Below, piece after piece: positions 35,456-44,100 of a stretch of DNA of 64,000 nt (position 1 is the stretch's first letter; every line of letters begins with the position of its first letter). Made by a program: the position numbers and the translations under genes. The stretch covers positions 434,001 to 498,000 of the forward strand of contig NZ_JAERRG010000004.1 of the NCBI RefSeq assembly GCF_016741935.1, written 5' to 3'. This DNA comes from Streptomyces endocoffeicus. Its GTDB lineage: Bacteria; Actinomycetota; Actinomycetes; Streptomycetales; Streptomycetaceae. Below the pieces are notes generated by a model that searched no databases, had not been told where the DNA came from, and saw only the letters and a program-made list of their open reading frames with translations.

Positions 35456-35828
35456 TGAGCACCCTTTCGAGCAACGCGCGCTCCGGCTGGCCGGGGCCCC
35501 GCCCGGTGCCGTAGACGCGGATCTTTCCCTGGTCGGCCAGGTCACTGAGCAGGACGCGCACCACACCGAGTGGGATCTTGAGCATCGCGGAGACCTCCGC
35601 GACGGAGCGCATCCTGGCGCACAGTTCGATGATCGCCCGGATCTCCGGCAGCATCCGGGAGTTCAACCCGCTGGGGGCCAGGTCCAGCCGTCCGTCCGGA
35701 GACTCCAGCGCCGCGACGAAGGTCTCCACCAGCAGCACATGGCCGGAGCGGGTGCGGCCACCGGTGAGTGAGTACGGACGTACGCGAGCGGGTTTACGGG
35801 CGGGCCGGCCGGACCCGGCGGTCGTCAC
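35436..35828 (-). CDS. cvnC: CvnC, DUF742 protein
   Basis: 130 residues of the DUF742 family: RPYSLTGGRTRS at the N-terminus, then ALLEST-like ESPDGRLDLAPSGLN, and a winged-helix-like core (VAEVSAMLKIPLGVVRVLLSDL, shown in part). It starts with an overlap (ATGA type) on cvnB and overlaps cvnD, so the three are tightly coupled. It is the third component of the conservon and may bind CvnB or DNA; its role is not settled. Confidence 0.9.
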   Translation of the reverse strand: MTTAGSGRPARKPARVRPYSLTGGRTRSGHVLLVETFVAALESPDGRLDLAPSGLNSRMLPEIRAIIELCARMRSVAEVSAMLKIPLGVVRVLLSDLADQGKIRVYGTGRGPGQPERALLERVLSGLRRL

Positions 35829-36316
35829 TGTGCGTGCTCCAGCGACCTGCGTAGTTCATTGCGGAGCTCGGGGGTGAGCACATGTCCGGCCCGGCCCACG
35901 AACAGCGCCATGTGATAGGCGACGACGGTCATGTCGCAGTCGGGCGTGGCGTGCACCCCCAGCAGCGAACCGTCGCTGATCGACATGACGAACAGACTGC
36001 CCTCGTCCATCGCCACCATCGTCTGCTTGACACCGCCGGCGTCCATCAGCTTCGCCGCGCCGAGCGTGAGGCTGCCGAGCCCCGAGACGATCGTCGCCAG
36101 ATCCGCGCTGGAGCCCTTGGGGCCGTCCTGCACCGACGGATCGGCCGCCGCGGCCGCGGCGTGGTGCCGTGTGTCGGACGAGAGCAGCATCAGCCCGTCG
36201 GTCGAGACGACCACGACCGAACGGACGCCCGGCACCTCCTCGACCAGGTTCGCCAGCAACCAGTGCAGATTACGGGCCTCGCGACTCAACCCGTAGGTAC
36301 TACTGGGCGCATTCAC
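35825..36316 (-). CDS. cvnB: CvnB, roadblock/LC7 protein
   Basis: 163 residues of the roadblock/LC7 family: LHWLLANLVEEVPGVRSVVV, then VSTDGLMLLSSD and LVKQTMVAMDEG-like GGVKQTMVAMDEGSLFV. Roadblock proteins act as regulators of small GTPases, here presumably CvnD. The start overlaps cvnA by four bases. A short Ala run (HHAAAAAADP) interrupts the N-terminal third. Confidence 0.92.
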   Translation of the reverse strand: MNAPSSTYGLSREARNLHWLLANLVEEVPGVRSVVVVSTDGLMLLSSDTRHHAAAAAADPSVQDGPKGSSADLATIVSGLGSLTLGAAKLMDAGGVKQTMVAMDEGSLFVMSISDGSLLGVHATPDCDMTVVAYHMALFVGRAGHVLTPELRNELRRSLEHAQ

Positions 36317-39300
36317 CCGCGTGCCTCCTCAACCGTGCCACCCTCGTTCTGCGCCCCCGTTTGCCCTGCTGGTCCCCCGCGCCCTCGCGCGGGCTCGCCG
36401 CGCGTGGGCTCGCCGTGCGCGGCGAGCTCGGCGGCGGCGTCGCGGTGTCCCTCGCGGGCGCCGCGCTGGAAGCCACCGAGCCGGCGCCGCAGTTCCTCCG
36501 CGCTCACCGAGCCGGTCCGCTCCCGTGGATCGGGCTCCCGGAGGGCCACGTTCCGCGGTCGTCGCTTGGGAAGCCCCTTGTCGGTGCGCGCCGCCTCGTC
36601 GTCCGGGCGGGCGTGCTGGTCGGGGCCGATGGCGTACGGATCGGCGGACGGCTCACCGCCGCCTGCCCGCTCACCACCCTCCGCCGTCCTGCCGCCGGTC
36701 GACGGCGGGACGCTGCCTTCGGGGCCGTCGTACGACGACGGGGCGCGGTCTGCCGCGGGGGCGCCGGGGCGCGCCGGGCCGCCGTTGGCCGGGCCCCAGG
36801 CGTCCGCGCCGACCGGGCGTATGCCGTGGCCGCCCAAGTACCACTCGCGGTCCGTGTAGTCGGCGAGGTCCGCGTAGTCGTCGCGGCCGTCGGCGTCCAC
36901 GCGGTCCGCGGCGTCCTCACGTCCATCGCGTCCATCGCGTCCGTCGCGTCCCTGACGGCCCTCGCCGTCCCCGCGGCTTTCGCGGCCGTCGGGATCCGTA
37001 CGGTCCGAGCGGCCGCCGCGGTCCTCGGGGGCCCCTTGGCTCTCGCGCAGGCGGCGGAGCGTCAGCTCCATCGTCTGCTCGACGTCCGGGACCTCGGGGA
37101 CCTCCGGGACCACTGGCTCCTCGGCCTGAGGTGCCAGGGCCTGGTCGTCCGCGCCGGACCGGGTGCCGTCCTGCCCATCGGCCTGGGCCAACTTGGGGAC
37201 GCGCTTGGGCAGGGCGGGCAGCGCACCGGTGCTTTCCGGGGCCGGATGGCCGCGCGGCGGCGTGGGGTCCATGGGGTAGTCGCGGCCGGTGTCCCCGGTC
37301 CGCCCCCACTGCTCACCGGGGACGGCCCAGGGGGCGCTCGGCTCCGGTTCGGCGGCGGCGTCGACGGGCTCTGGCGCAGGACGGGGCTCGTCCTCGAGGT
37401 CCGGCTCGGCGGCCTGGGGCGCCGGGTCCGGCTCCGCGGGCGGAACGGGCGCAGCGGGCTGAGCGGGCAGCGCGACCGGCGCGACCGCCTCGGCCGGCGG
37501 CTCGGCGTCGGCCCCCGCCACATCCCCCGCCACACCCTCCTGGCCGCGCGCGACCGAACGGGCCTGCCCCGGCAGCGCGTTGGAGTTCGCCTCGGCCTCC
37601 GAGCCCGGGAAGCCCAGGAAGGAGGACGGTCCGGTGGCGCCGAACGTCGCGCCCACGCTCACCGGCGGGGCGGGCGGCAGCCCGGCGCCGGGCGGACCGG
37701 AGGGGAGGATCTTCGTCGGGAGGACCACCACGGCCGCCACCCCGCCCGGCTGCTGCTCGCGCAGCTGTACGCGGATGCCGTGGCGCGCGGCCAGCCGGGT
37801 CACCACATACAGCCCGAGGCCCAGCGGGTCCTCCGGCTGGGGGCCCTGGCAGTACTCGGGCACCGGGTCGGCGAGCCGGTTGTTCAGCTCGATGAAGCGC
37901 TCGGGCGTCATGCCGATGCCCTCGTCCTGGACGGACAGCATGACCTCGCCGGTCTCCAGTAACCAGCCGGAGATCTGGACCGCGGCGTCCGGCGGAGAAA
38001 ACGATGTCGCGTTCTCCAGGAGCTCGGCGATCAGGTGGCTGACGCTGTCCGCGGCGAACCCCGCGACCTGGGCATGCGGCGGCAGCGCCTGGATCTGCAC
38101 CCGGTCGTACCGCTCGACCTCGCTGATCGAGGCGCGCAGCACATCCAGCAGCGGCACCGGCCCCGGATGGGTGGCCTTCTGCTCGGAGCCCGCGATGACC
38201 AGGAGGTTCTCGCCGTAGCGGCGCATCCCGGTGGCCAGGTGGTCGAGTTGGAAGAGCGTCTCGAGGCGGTCGGGGTCCTGTTCCCGCTCCTCCAGGGACT
38301 CGATGATGGCGAGCTGGCGCTCGATCAGGCCCAGCGAGCGCAGCGCGAGGCTGACGAAGCTGCCGTGGACCCGGGCCCGCAGCCCCTCCAGCCGGGTGGT
38401 GACCGCGTCCCGCTCGGCGCGCAGCCCGTCCCGCTCATCGGCCATCCGCTGCCGCTCGCCGACGAGCCGGGTGCGCTCGCGCTCGAGCTCGGCGACCCGC
38501 TCGTACGTCTGCGCGGCCTTGGCGTGGAGTTCGTTGACGGCCCGTACGGCGTCCGCGAACTCGTCGTCGCGGCCCTTGAACTCCACCGGCTCCTCGGCCG
38601 CCGGATCGGCCGCGACCCGCCGGGCGCCGAGCCGGAGCGCGGCCAGCGGCCGGGTCATCGAGCGGGCGCTGTGCACTCCGGCGGCGAGGGCGACCAGCAG
38701 GGCGGCACCGACGATGCCGATGCGCAGCTCCAGGTCGGTGACCTCGTCGTCCCGCACCCGGGCGAGCTGGGCGGCCTCGGCGGAGGCCAGCGAGGACTGC
38801 GTGCCGCGCATCTGGTCGATCCGGGCGTTCAGAGCGGCCTCGACGCGGTCCTTCTGGAGGAAGAAGTCATTGCCCGCGAGGCGGCCCTGGTCGGTGAGCC
38901 GGGCGAGGTAGCGCTCGGCGGAGCCGACCTCGGTGCCGCTGACGGTGCGCTGGTAGGCCTCGCGCATGGCGGCGGGGGCGAGCTGTTCGAAGTCGTCGAG
39001 CGCCGACTGCTCGCGGACGTTGGTCCGCTGCGCGGCCGAGACCAGCGTGGACTGGCCGCCGCCCGCGTCGAGCGCGGCCAGCAGCAGTCCGCGGGTGGCG
39101 GACGCCTCCTCCACCGCGCGGCCGAGCGGGGCCAGCGCGGCGGTGCCGCCGGACTCGGCGTCGGCCGGGAGCCGGCGGGTGAGGGTGTCGGTGATCCCGT
39201 TCAGCGCCTGGACGGTGCGGGTGTAGGCGGTGAAGACGTCGATGGCCGAGCCCTTGCCGGTCAGCGCGTCCTGGCGCAGCTCGGGAAGGGTGTCGAGGCG

Positions 39301-39696
39301 CCGCCGGACGGAGGCCGGGACGTCCCCGCGCACCTCCCGGACCCGGCGGTCGACCCGGGCGCGCATCTCCTCGGAGACCCCGCGGCCGGAGGCGGAGGTG
39401 CGGCCGTCGGCGACATAGCGGGTCATGGCGTCGCGCTCGTCGGCGAGGGCGTGGGCGAGGGTCACCGCGCCGCGGTTGGTCCCCGCGAGGTCGACCAGGC
39501 GCTGGGCGTCGGTGGTGTCGTCGAGGGCGAGCAGAACGGCCGGGGTTCCGGCCCCGAGGACGGCGACGGAGACGAGGGCGACGGACGTGGTGAGCCGACG
39601 GCGGACGCGTACGGTGCGCCGTCGCGGCGCCGCCTCATCCTGGCGTGGCTCGCCGACCGCATCGCGCGTGGTGCCCCGAAGCCGCTTCTTCCGCAC
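36313..39696 (-). CDS. cvnA: CvnA, sensor kinase-like conservon protein with NIT domain
   Basis: 1127 residues: a basic N-terminus, membrane segment 1 (LTTSVALVSVAVLGAGTPAV), an extracytoplasmic nitrate/nitrite-sensing-like (NIT) region to about residue 320, membrane segment 2 (LRIGIVGAALLVALAAGV), HAMP and coiled coil, then a GHKL ATPase domain (N box AELLENATSFSPP, G1 QDEGIGMTPE, G2 GLGLYVVTRLAARHG). There is no conserved His-phosphoacceptor motif. The last 450 residues are Pro/Ala/Glu-rich, with RDGRDGRDG repeats. It starts the four-gene operon. The promoter should lie in 39697-40086. Confidence 0.9.
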   Translation of the reverse strand: MRKKRLRGTTRDAVGEPRQDEAAPRRRTVRVRRRLTTSVALVSVAVLGAGTPAVLLALDDTTDAQRLVDLAGTNRGAVTLAHALADERDAMTRYVADGRTSASGRGVSEEMRARVDRRVREVRGDVPASVRRRLDTLPELRQDALTGKGSAIDVFTAYTRTVQALNGITDTLTRRLPADAESGGTAALAPLGRAVEEASATRGLLLAALDAGGGQSTLVSAAQRTNVREQSALDDFEQLAPAAMREAYQRTVSGTEVGSAERYLARLTDQGRLAGNDFFLQKDRVEAALNARIDQMRGTQSSLASAEAAQLARVRDDEVTDLELRIGIVGAALLVALAAGVHSARSMTRPLAALRLGARRVAADPAAEEPVEFKGRDDEFADAVRAVNELHAKAAQTYERVAELERERTRLVGERQRMADERDGLRAERDAVTTRLEGLRARVHGSFVSLALRSLGLIERQLAIIESLEEREQDPDRLETLFQLDHLATGMRRYGENLLVIAGSEQKATHPGPVPLLDVLRASISEVERYDRVQIQALPPHAQVAGFAADSVSHLIAELLENATSFSPPDAAVQISGWLLETGEVMLSVQDEGIGMTPERFIELNNRLADPVPEYCQGPQPEDPLGLGLYVVTRLAARHGIRVQLREQQPGGVAAVVVLPTKILPSGPPGAGLPPAPPVSVGATFGATGPSSFLGFPGSEAEANSNALPGQARSVARGQEGVAGDVAGADAEPPAEAVAPVALPAQPAAPVPPAEPDPAPQAAEPDLEDEPRPAPEPVDAAAEPEPSAPWAVPGEQWGRTGDTGRDYPMDPTPPRGHPAPESTGALPALPKRVPKLAQADGQDGTRSGADDQALAPQAEEPVVPEVPEVPDVEQTMELTLRRLRESQGAPEDRGGRSDRTDPDGRESRGDGEGRQGRDGRDGRDGREDAADRVDADGRDDYADLADYTDREWYLGGHGIRPVGADAWGPANGGPARPGAPAADRAPSSYDGPEGSVPPSTGGRTAEGGERAGGGEPSADPYAIGPDQHARPDDEAARTDKGLPKRRPRNVALREPDPRERTGSVSAEELRRRLGGFQRGAREGHRDAAAELAAHGEPTRGEPARGRGGPAGQTGAQNEGGTVEEARG

Positions 39697-40086
39697 CGGT
39701 GCTCACAATCCATTCTCGCCCGACCGCTGACGTGAACCAGAGGTGACGACGGATCAACAATTGTGTTTCCCCACCTCTGGTAGGGATTCCGACCCTTTCA
39801 GGACGGGTCTGGGGCGGGCGTGCATCACCTGCCCGGCCACCCGAACGAGTGAACCGTATTGCGTAGTTGACCACCAACTTTGGCTCGCGACCATACCTCC
39901 CCACCACCTTGCGCGGATTGGTAAAGACCTCGACGCCCTGACAAGATGCCCACCCGCAGCTTCCCAGAAGTGTCAATCCCGCCCCAATCAGGCGGCGGAG
40001 AAACCGGCGACGGATTTGGTACGGACCAACACCCGGTCCGGCCCTCGCCACCGTGGTGATCGACAAGGCTCCGGCAGACTGAGGGA
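39697..40086. other. Intergenic region between cvnA and the PP2C-like gene
   Basis: This 390-base gap between divergent genes must hold both promoters. CCAGAGGTG (39737-39745) is inverted at 39772-39780 (CACCTCTGG) around an ACAATTGT palindrome, a possible regulatory site. No gene is seen; small open frames there look random. Confidence 0.4.
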
Positions 40087-40857
40087 ATGCGCATCGAACT
40101 CGCGACCGCCCCCGGCGATCAGCAATATCCCAACGAGGACTACGCCTCGGTAGCCCTCCCGGCCTCGGGGAGCGGCGGTGCGCTCGTGGTGCTGGACGGG
40201 GTGACCCCGCCCGAGGGAGGGGACGGATGCGTCCACAGCGTGGACTGGTTCACCGCACGGCTCGGCGGATCGCTGCTGGAACTGTCCGGTTCGCGACGGG
40301 ATATGCCACTGACACAGTGCCTCTCCGAAGCGATCACCCGGACCGCCGCCGCCCATAGTTCAACATGTGACCTTTCTCACCCCCTTACGCCCCAGGCGAC
40401 CGTCGTCGCGGCGCGCTGGAACGCCGAGCGCATCGAGTATCTGGTGCTGTCCGACTCGGTGTTGCTCGTCGAGCGGACCCATGAGGGGGTGACCCCGGTC
40501 CTGGACGACCGCATCGACCGGCTGCGGGCCGAGGGCCGGCGGCTCGCCCCGCTGCGCAACGTGGCGGGCGGCTTCTTCACCGCCGCCGCCGACCCCGCCG
40601 TCTCCCGTAAGGCGGTCACCGGGGAGTTCCCGCGCGGTGCGGTGCGAGCGCTGGCGGCGCTCACCGACGGGGCGTCGCGCTGGGTGGAGAGGTTCGGCGA
40701 GGGCGACTGGACCGAGTGCTTCGCGCTGCTGCGCAAGGAGGGCCCGCAGGCGCTGATCGACCGGGTGCGGGCGGCCGAGCACGCCGATCCGGACCGTACG
40801 GCCTTCCCCCGGGGCAAGAACCATGACGACGCCGCCGTGGTCTTCGTGGAGCCCTGA
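40087..40857 (+). CDS. PP2C-like protein phosphatase domain protein
   Basis: 256 residues with a reduced PP2C fold: NEDYASVALP at the start, LVVLDGVTPPEGGDG (metal-binding Asp-Gly), EYLVLSDSVLLV, ALAALTDGASRWVE and the C-terminal KNHDDAAVVFVEP. The metal ligands Asp-Gly, Asp and Asp are present, so activity is plausible. Such proteins are common in Streptomyces, often as Ser/Thr phosphatases or phage-defence accessories. The ATG is preceded by TGAGGGA. It is divergent from cvnA. Confidence 0.8.
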   Translation: MRIELATAPGDQQYPNEDYASVALPASGSGGALVVLDGVTPPEGGDGCVHSVDWFTARLGGSLLELSGSRRDMPLTQCLSEAITRTAAAHSSTCDLSHPLTPQATVVAARWNAERIEYLVLSDSVLLVERTHEGVTPVLDDRIDRLRAEGRRLAPLRNVAGGFFTAAADPAVSRKAVTGEFPRGAVRALAALTDGASRWVERFGEGDWTECFALLRKEGPQALIDRVRAAEHADPDRTAFPRGKNHDDAAVVFVEP

Positions 40858-40971
40858 CCGCTTAGTGGAGCCCTGACCGCGGGGACCGTGTCCCGCGGGG
40901 CGGGTAGCGCGGTTGCCACGTCCGCGTCGCCGGATGCGCGCGGGTCGCCGATCCTGACGTGTATGAGCGCC

Positions 40972-41502
40972 CTACTCCTGCGCCGCGCGCGCCGTCTGAC
41001 CGCGGTCGTCGGCCTCCTGCTCCGCGTTCAACCGGTGCAGCAGTCTGGCGAGTTCGGCGACCTCGCTGCGCTCCCACGCGGCGAGGCGGCGCGCATATCG
41101 CGCCCGTCGCGCGCCCCGCACGGCACTGAAGCGGCTGCGGCCCTCCTCGGTCAACTCCACCAGGAAGGCCCGGCCGTCGGCCGGATCGGGCGTCCGCGTC
41201 ACCAAGCCGAGCCCCTCGAGGGCCCGGAGCTGACGGCTCATCGTGGCCTTTCCGACACCCACGAAGCCCGCGAGCTCGGTGGCGCGCTGCGGACCGGCGT
41301 CCTCCAGCCGCATCAGCAGTCCATAGGCGGCGGATTCGAGCTCCGGGTGGACTTCCCGGGCCAATTCCCCCGAAGCGGCACGGGCTCTGCGGAGGAAAAC
41401 CGCCAATTCGCGCTCCAGGGCCAGGAATGCATGGTCCACGCCAATGCCGCCCACGGTGCCCCCCTCACCCCGCTCAGGGGGCAACGCCCCGTTGTTGTGC
41501 AC
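40972..41502 (-). CDS. MarR-family transcriptional regulator
   Basis: 176 residues with a MarR winged helix: ESAAYGLLMRLEDAGPQRAT, ELAGFVGVGKATMSRQLRAL and the wing RTPDPADGRAFLVELT. I use GTG 41502, which has GGAGAGG about ten bases upstream; GTG 41454 is a second possibility. A palindrome in the leader (41522-41536) suggests autoregulation. It is divergent from the lysozyme gene, 208 bases away. Confidence 0.87.
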   Translation of the reverse strand: MHNNGALPPERGEGGTVGGIGVDHAFLALERELAVFLRRARAASGELAREVHPELESAAYGLLMRLEDAGPQRATELAGFVGVGKATMSRQLRALEGLGLVTRTPDPADGRAFLVELTEEGRSRFSAVRGARRARYARRLAAWERSEVAELARLLHRLNAEQEADDRGQTARAAQE

Positions 41503-41521
41503 GTCAGAGCCCTCTCCGGGT

Positions 41522-41536
41522 TTTCACTTCGTGAAA
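41522..41536. promoter_or_regulatory. Palindrome upstream of MarR gene
   Basis: TTTCAC-TTC-GTGAAA, a perfect six-base inverted repeat, 20 bases before the MarR start. It is a plausible MarR operator. Confidence 0.45.
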
Positions 41537-41710
41537 GTTTCTACCACGCGCGGCTGTTACCGCAGCTCCACCAGTATTTCGCAGGATTAGACCAACGGCA
41601 TCACACTCTCCCCCTTCCGTCGGCCTATCTACGCCCGTAGCGTCAACTCCTGACATGGTCATTCCAATCGGACGCCCCTCTCCCCCCACCGAGGTTTCGG
41701 AGGCAACGCC

Positions 41711-42559
41711 ATGCCTGTGCACAGACCTGGTTCGGTCCGACGCGCCCTCAGTGCGCTGATCGGCATTCTCGCCGCGCTCCTCGCCATGACCCTCGCACTG
41801 CCCGGTTCGGCGTTCGCCGCCCAGGGGCAGGGCGACAAGGCCATCCCCCATCCCGAGGACGACTGGGCGGGTTCCCAGATAGCCAAGCACGAGGGCGGAT
41901 CCACGACCGGTGAGGCGCCGACGGGGCTGCTCGCCACCGTCGAGGGCGTGGACGTCAGCAGCCACCAGGGCAATGTCAGCTGGTCGACGCTGTGGAGCAG
42001 CGGAGTCCGGTTCGCCTATGTCAAGGCGACCGAGGGCACCAGCTACACCAACCCGTACTTCGCCCAGCAGTACAACGGCTCGTACGACGTCGGCATGATC
42101 CGTGGCGCGTACCACTTCGCCCTGCCGAACAACTCGACCGGTGCCGCACAGGCCAACTACTTCGTCGACCACGGCGGCGGCTGGTCCAAGGACGGCAAGA
42201 CCCTGCCGGGCGCGCTCGACATGGAGTACAACCCCTACGGCGCGACCTGCTACGGGCTGAGCGCCAGTGCGATGGTCAACTGGATCAAGTCCTTCAGCAG
42301 CACCTACAAGTCGCGCACCGGCCGCGATCCGGTGATCTACACCTCCACCAGCTGGTGGAAGACCTGCACGGGCAACTCCGCCGCCTTCGGTGGCGTCAAC
42401 CCGCTGTGGATTCCGCGCTACGGCTCGTCCGTCGGTGAGCTTCCGGCGGGCTGGGGCTTCCACACCATCTGGCAGTACACCTCGTCGGGCCCGACGGTCG
42501 GCGACCACAACAAGTTCAACGGCGCCATGGACCGGCTGCAGGCGCTCGCCAACGGCTGA
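41711..42559 (+). CDS. Secreted GH25 lysozyme (cellosyl-like)
   Basis: 282 residues. An N-terminal signal peptide (RALSALIGILAALLAMTLALP, in part, ending PGSAFAA) is followed by a GH25 muramidase domain: VDVSSHQGNVSW, VKATEGTSYTNPYF, GAYHFALP and the catalytic D-M-E in GALDMEYNPYG, ending IWQYTSSG. It cleaves the MurNAc-GlcNAc bond of peptidoglycan. GGAGG precedes ATG 41711. It is divergent from the MarR gene. Confidence 0.93.
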   Translation: MPVHRPGSVRRALSALIGILAALLAMTLALPGSAFAAQGQGDKAIPHPEDDWAGSQIAKHEGGSTTGEAPTGLLATVEGVDVSSHQGNVSWSTLWSSGVRFAYVKATEGTSYTNPYFAQQYNGSYDVGMIRGAYHFALPNNSTGAAQANYFVDHGGGWSKDGKTLPGALDMEYNPYGATCYGLSASAMVNWIKSFSSTYKSRTGRDPVIYTSTSWWKTCTGNSAAFGGVNPLWIPRYGSSVGELPAGWGFHTIWQYTSSGPTVGDHNKFNGAMDRLQALANG

Positions 42560-42625
42560 GCCCCGCATCGCGTCACCCCCCACACCTGGCGCGTCGACCG
42601 CGTTCGGCGCGTCCCGCCCTCCGGC

Positions 42626-42647
42626 GTACGGACAGGTCTGTCTGTAC
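42626..42647. promoter_or_regulatory. TetR operator 1
   Basis: GTACGGACAG-GT-CTGTCTGTAC (two 10-base arms, nine matches), 91 bases before ATG 42738. It shares the GACAG-GT-CTGTC core with two sites at 44023-44073. Confidence 0.65.
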
Positions 42648-42737
42648 GCTGGAGGGCGTCGGTCGTTCTACGGCCCCGGTCGCTCCACGGCCTCGGTCGC
42701 CCCCTCGGCCCGTGTGTCCGCGTCAAGGAGCTTGATC

Positions 42738-43316
42738 ATGAGCAGCGCCCGCCCCTCCGCCCATGAGCGGATCCTGTCCACCGCGACCGCGCTGTTCAAC
42801 GCCCATGGGGTGCGCGGGGTCGGAGTGGACCGGATCATCGCCGAGTCGGGCGTGGCGAAGGCGACGCTCTACTCCCACTTCCGCACCAAGGACGATCTGG
42901 TGCTGGCCTATCTGCGCGGCTCGGACGAGCGCTGGGGCGGGGCCCTGCGGGAGGCCGCCGAGGCGGCCGGCGCCGACCCCCGGGACCGGCTCGTCGGCCT
43001 CTTCGACGCGCTGGACTCAGCGACCGAGCGCGACGGCTTCCGCGGCTGCGCGTTCATCAGGACCGCCGGTGAGACCGAGCCGGGCACCGCCACCCACGCC
43101 GCGACGGTCGAGCACAAGCGCGACGTACGGGCCTGGCTGACCGAGCTGGCCCGGGAGGCCGGGGCCGCCGACCCCGAGCGGCTCGGCACGCAGATCTCCG
43201 TGCTCGTGGACGGGGTGATGGCCGCGGCGGCACTGGAGCCGAGGCCGGAATTCACGGAGGCCGCCCGGGAGGCGGCGCGGGCGCTGGTCGCGCAGGCGTG
43301 CCCGGTGCGGGCGTAG
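42738..43316 (+). CDS. TetR-family regulator of the 43439 reductase
   Basis: 192 residues. The HTH is HERILSTATALFNAHGVRGV and VDRIIAESGVAKATLYSHFR, followed by TKDDLVLAYLRG and a helical ligand domain. AAGGAG precedes ATG 42738. Three copies of the same inverted repeat, one upstream of this gene and two upstream of the reductase gene, imply that it represses itself and the reductase. The ligand is unknown; electrophiles or quinones would fit the reductase target (inference). Confidence 0.9.
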   Translation: MSSARPSAHERILSTATALFNAHGVRGVGVDRIIAESGVAKATLYSHFRTKDDLVLAYLRGSDERWGGALREAAEAAGADPRDRLVGLFDALDSATERDGFRGCAFIRTAGETEPGTATHAATVEHKRDVRAWLTELAREAGAADPERLGTQISVLVDGVMAAAALEPRPEFTEAAREAARALVAQACPVRA

Positions 43317-43322
43317 CACCCC

Positions 43323-43391
43323 TTACGCATGCGGAAGGGCGCCCATTACGTACGTGGAAGGGCACCCCTTGCGTACGTGGAAGAGCCCGGT
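43323..43391. repeat. 23-base tandem repeat, three copies
   Basis: Units begin TTACGCATGCGGAAGGGC, TTACGTACGTGGAAGGGC and TTGCGTACGTGGAAGAGC (43323, 43346, 43369). The array starts seven bases after the TetR stop codon. Confidence 0.8.
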
Positions 43392-43411
43392 CGCCAAGTG
43401 AGCGGCCGGGC
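43385..43411. terminator. Convergent terminator hairpin
   Basis: GCCCGGTCGC (43385-43394), loop CAAGTGA, GCGGCCGGGC (43402-43411); one G-U pair. It sits between TetR and reductase genes whose 3' ends face each other. Confidence 0.75.
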
Positions 43412-43438
43412 CCTTCTCGTGTCTCGCGTCCCAGGTCG

Positions 43439-43990
43439 TCAGGCCGCGGTCAGCGCGCGCTCCCGCAGCACGCCGGAGGCCAGCAGCTCGCGATAGCGGT
43501 CCTGGTACGCGGCGAGCCGAGCGTCGTCGAGCCCATGGGTGCCGTGCACGATGAACGGCTCCTCGTAACGCATCCCGGTGATGTTGGCCGTGGCCTCGAA
43601 GCCGTTGAGCAGATCGACGACCGGGTAGGGGTGGGCCCCACCCGGCCCGTACTGCTCCTCGGTGCTGCCCGTCGAGGTGGCGATCAGCAGCGACTTGCCG
43701 CGCAGCGAGGTGCCGCCGCTGCCGTAGGCGAAGCCGTACAGGAACACCTCGTCCAGCCACTTCTTCAGCAGCGGCGGCGTCGCGTACCAGTAGAAGGGGA
43801 ACTGCAGCACGATCCGGTCGTGCTCCAGCAGCAGCCGCTGTTCGCGCTCGACGTCGATCCGCAGATCGGGATAGGTGGCGTAGAGGTCGTGGAGCGTGAC
43901 GTTCTCCACCGGCCGGGCCGCCTCGGCGAGGGCGGCGTTGACCCGGGACGCGGCGAGATCGGGGTGGGCGAGGACGAGCAGGGTGCGCAC
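43439..43990 (-). CDS. NAD(P)H-dependent flavodoxin-fold reductase (MdaB/KefF-like)
   Basis: About 183 residues from GTG 43990, with CGGAGGAACTCC directly upstream. The fold is shown by RTLLVLAHPDLAASRVNAAL, IVLQFPFYWYATPPLLKKWLDEVF (in part), and SLLIATSTGSTEEQYGPGG. This is the quinone reductase/flavodoxin superfamily, which reduces quinones with FMN or FAD. Two TetR operators overlap its promoter region (44023-44073). It probably detoxifies electrophilic compounds under control of the TetR gene at 42738. Confidence 0.87.
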   Translation of the reverse strand: MRTLLVLAHPDLAASRVNAALAEAARPVENVTLHDLYATYPDLRIDVEREQRLLLEHDRIVLQFPFYWYATPPLLKKWLDEVFLYGFAYGSGGTSLRGKSLLIATSTGSTEEQYGPGGAHPYPVVDLLNGFEATANITGMRYEEPFIVHGTHGLDDARLAAYQDRYRELLASGVLRERALTAA

Positions 43991-44022
43991 GGAGTTCCTC
44001 CGAGGACGATACGACATGCGAA

Positions 44023-44073
44023 CAGACAGGTCTGTCTGCTTCGTCGTCGAAGCTACCAGACAGACCTGTCTGG
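44023..44073. promoter_or_regulatory. TetR operators 2 and 3 before the reductase gene
   Basis: CAGACAG-GT-CTGTCTG at 44023-44038 (seven-base arms) and CCAGACAG-AC-CTGTCTGG at 44056-44073 (perfect eight-base arms). Both match the core of the site at 42626. Confidence 0.7.
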
Positions 44074-44100
44074 CTGCCAGCGGTCCGGCGCGGGCCCGGG

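Noticed and set aside
36900..36990. Repeated DGR codons in cvnA taken for a diversity-generating or collagen-like element
   Set aside because: They encode a low-complexity tail, with no reverse transcriptase or template repeat nearby.
36169..37962. A long plus-strand open frame opposite cvnA
   Set aside because: It lies entirely within strongly supported cvnA and cvnB coding sequence and has shadow composition.
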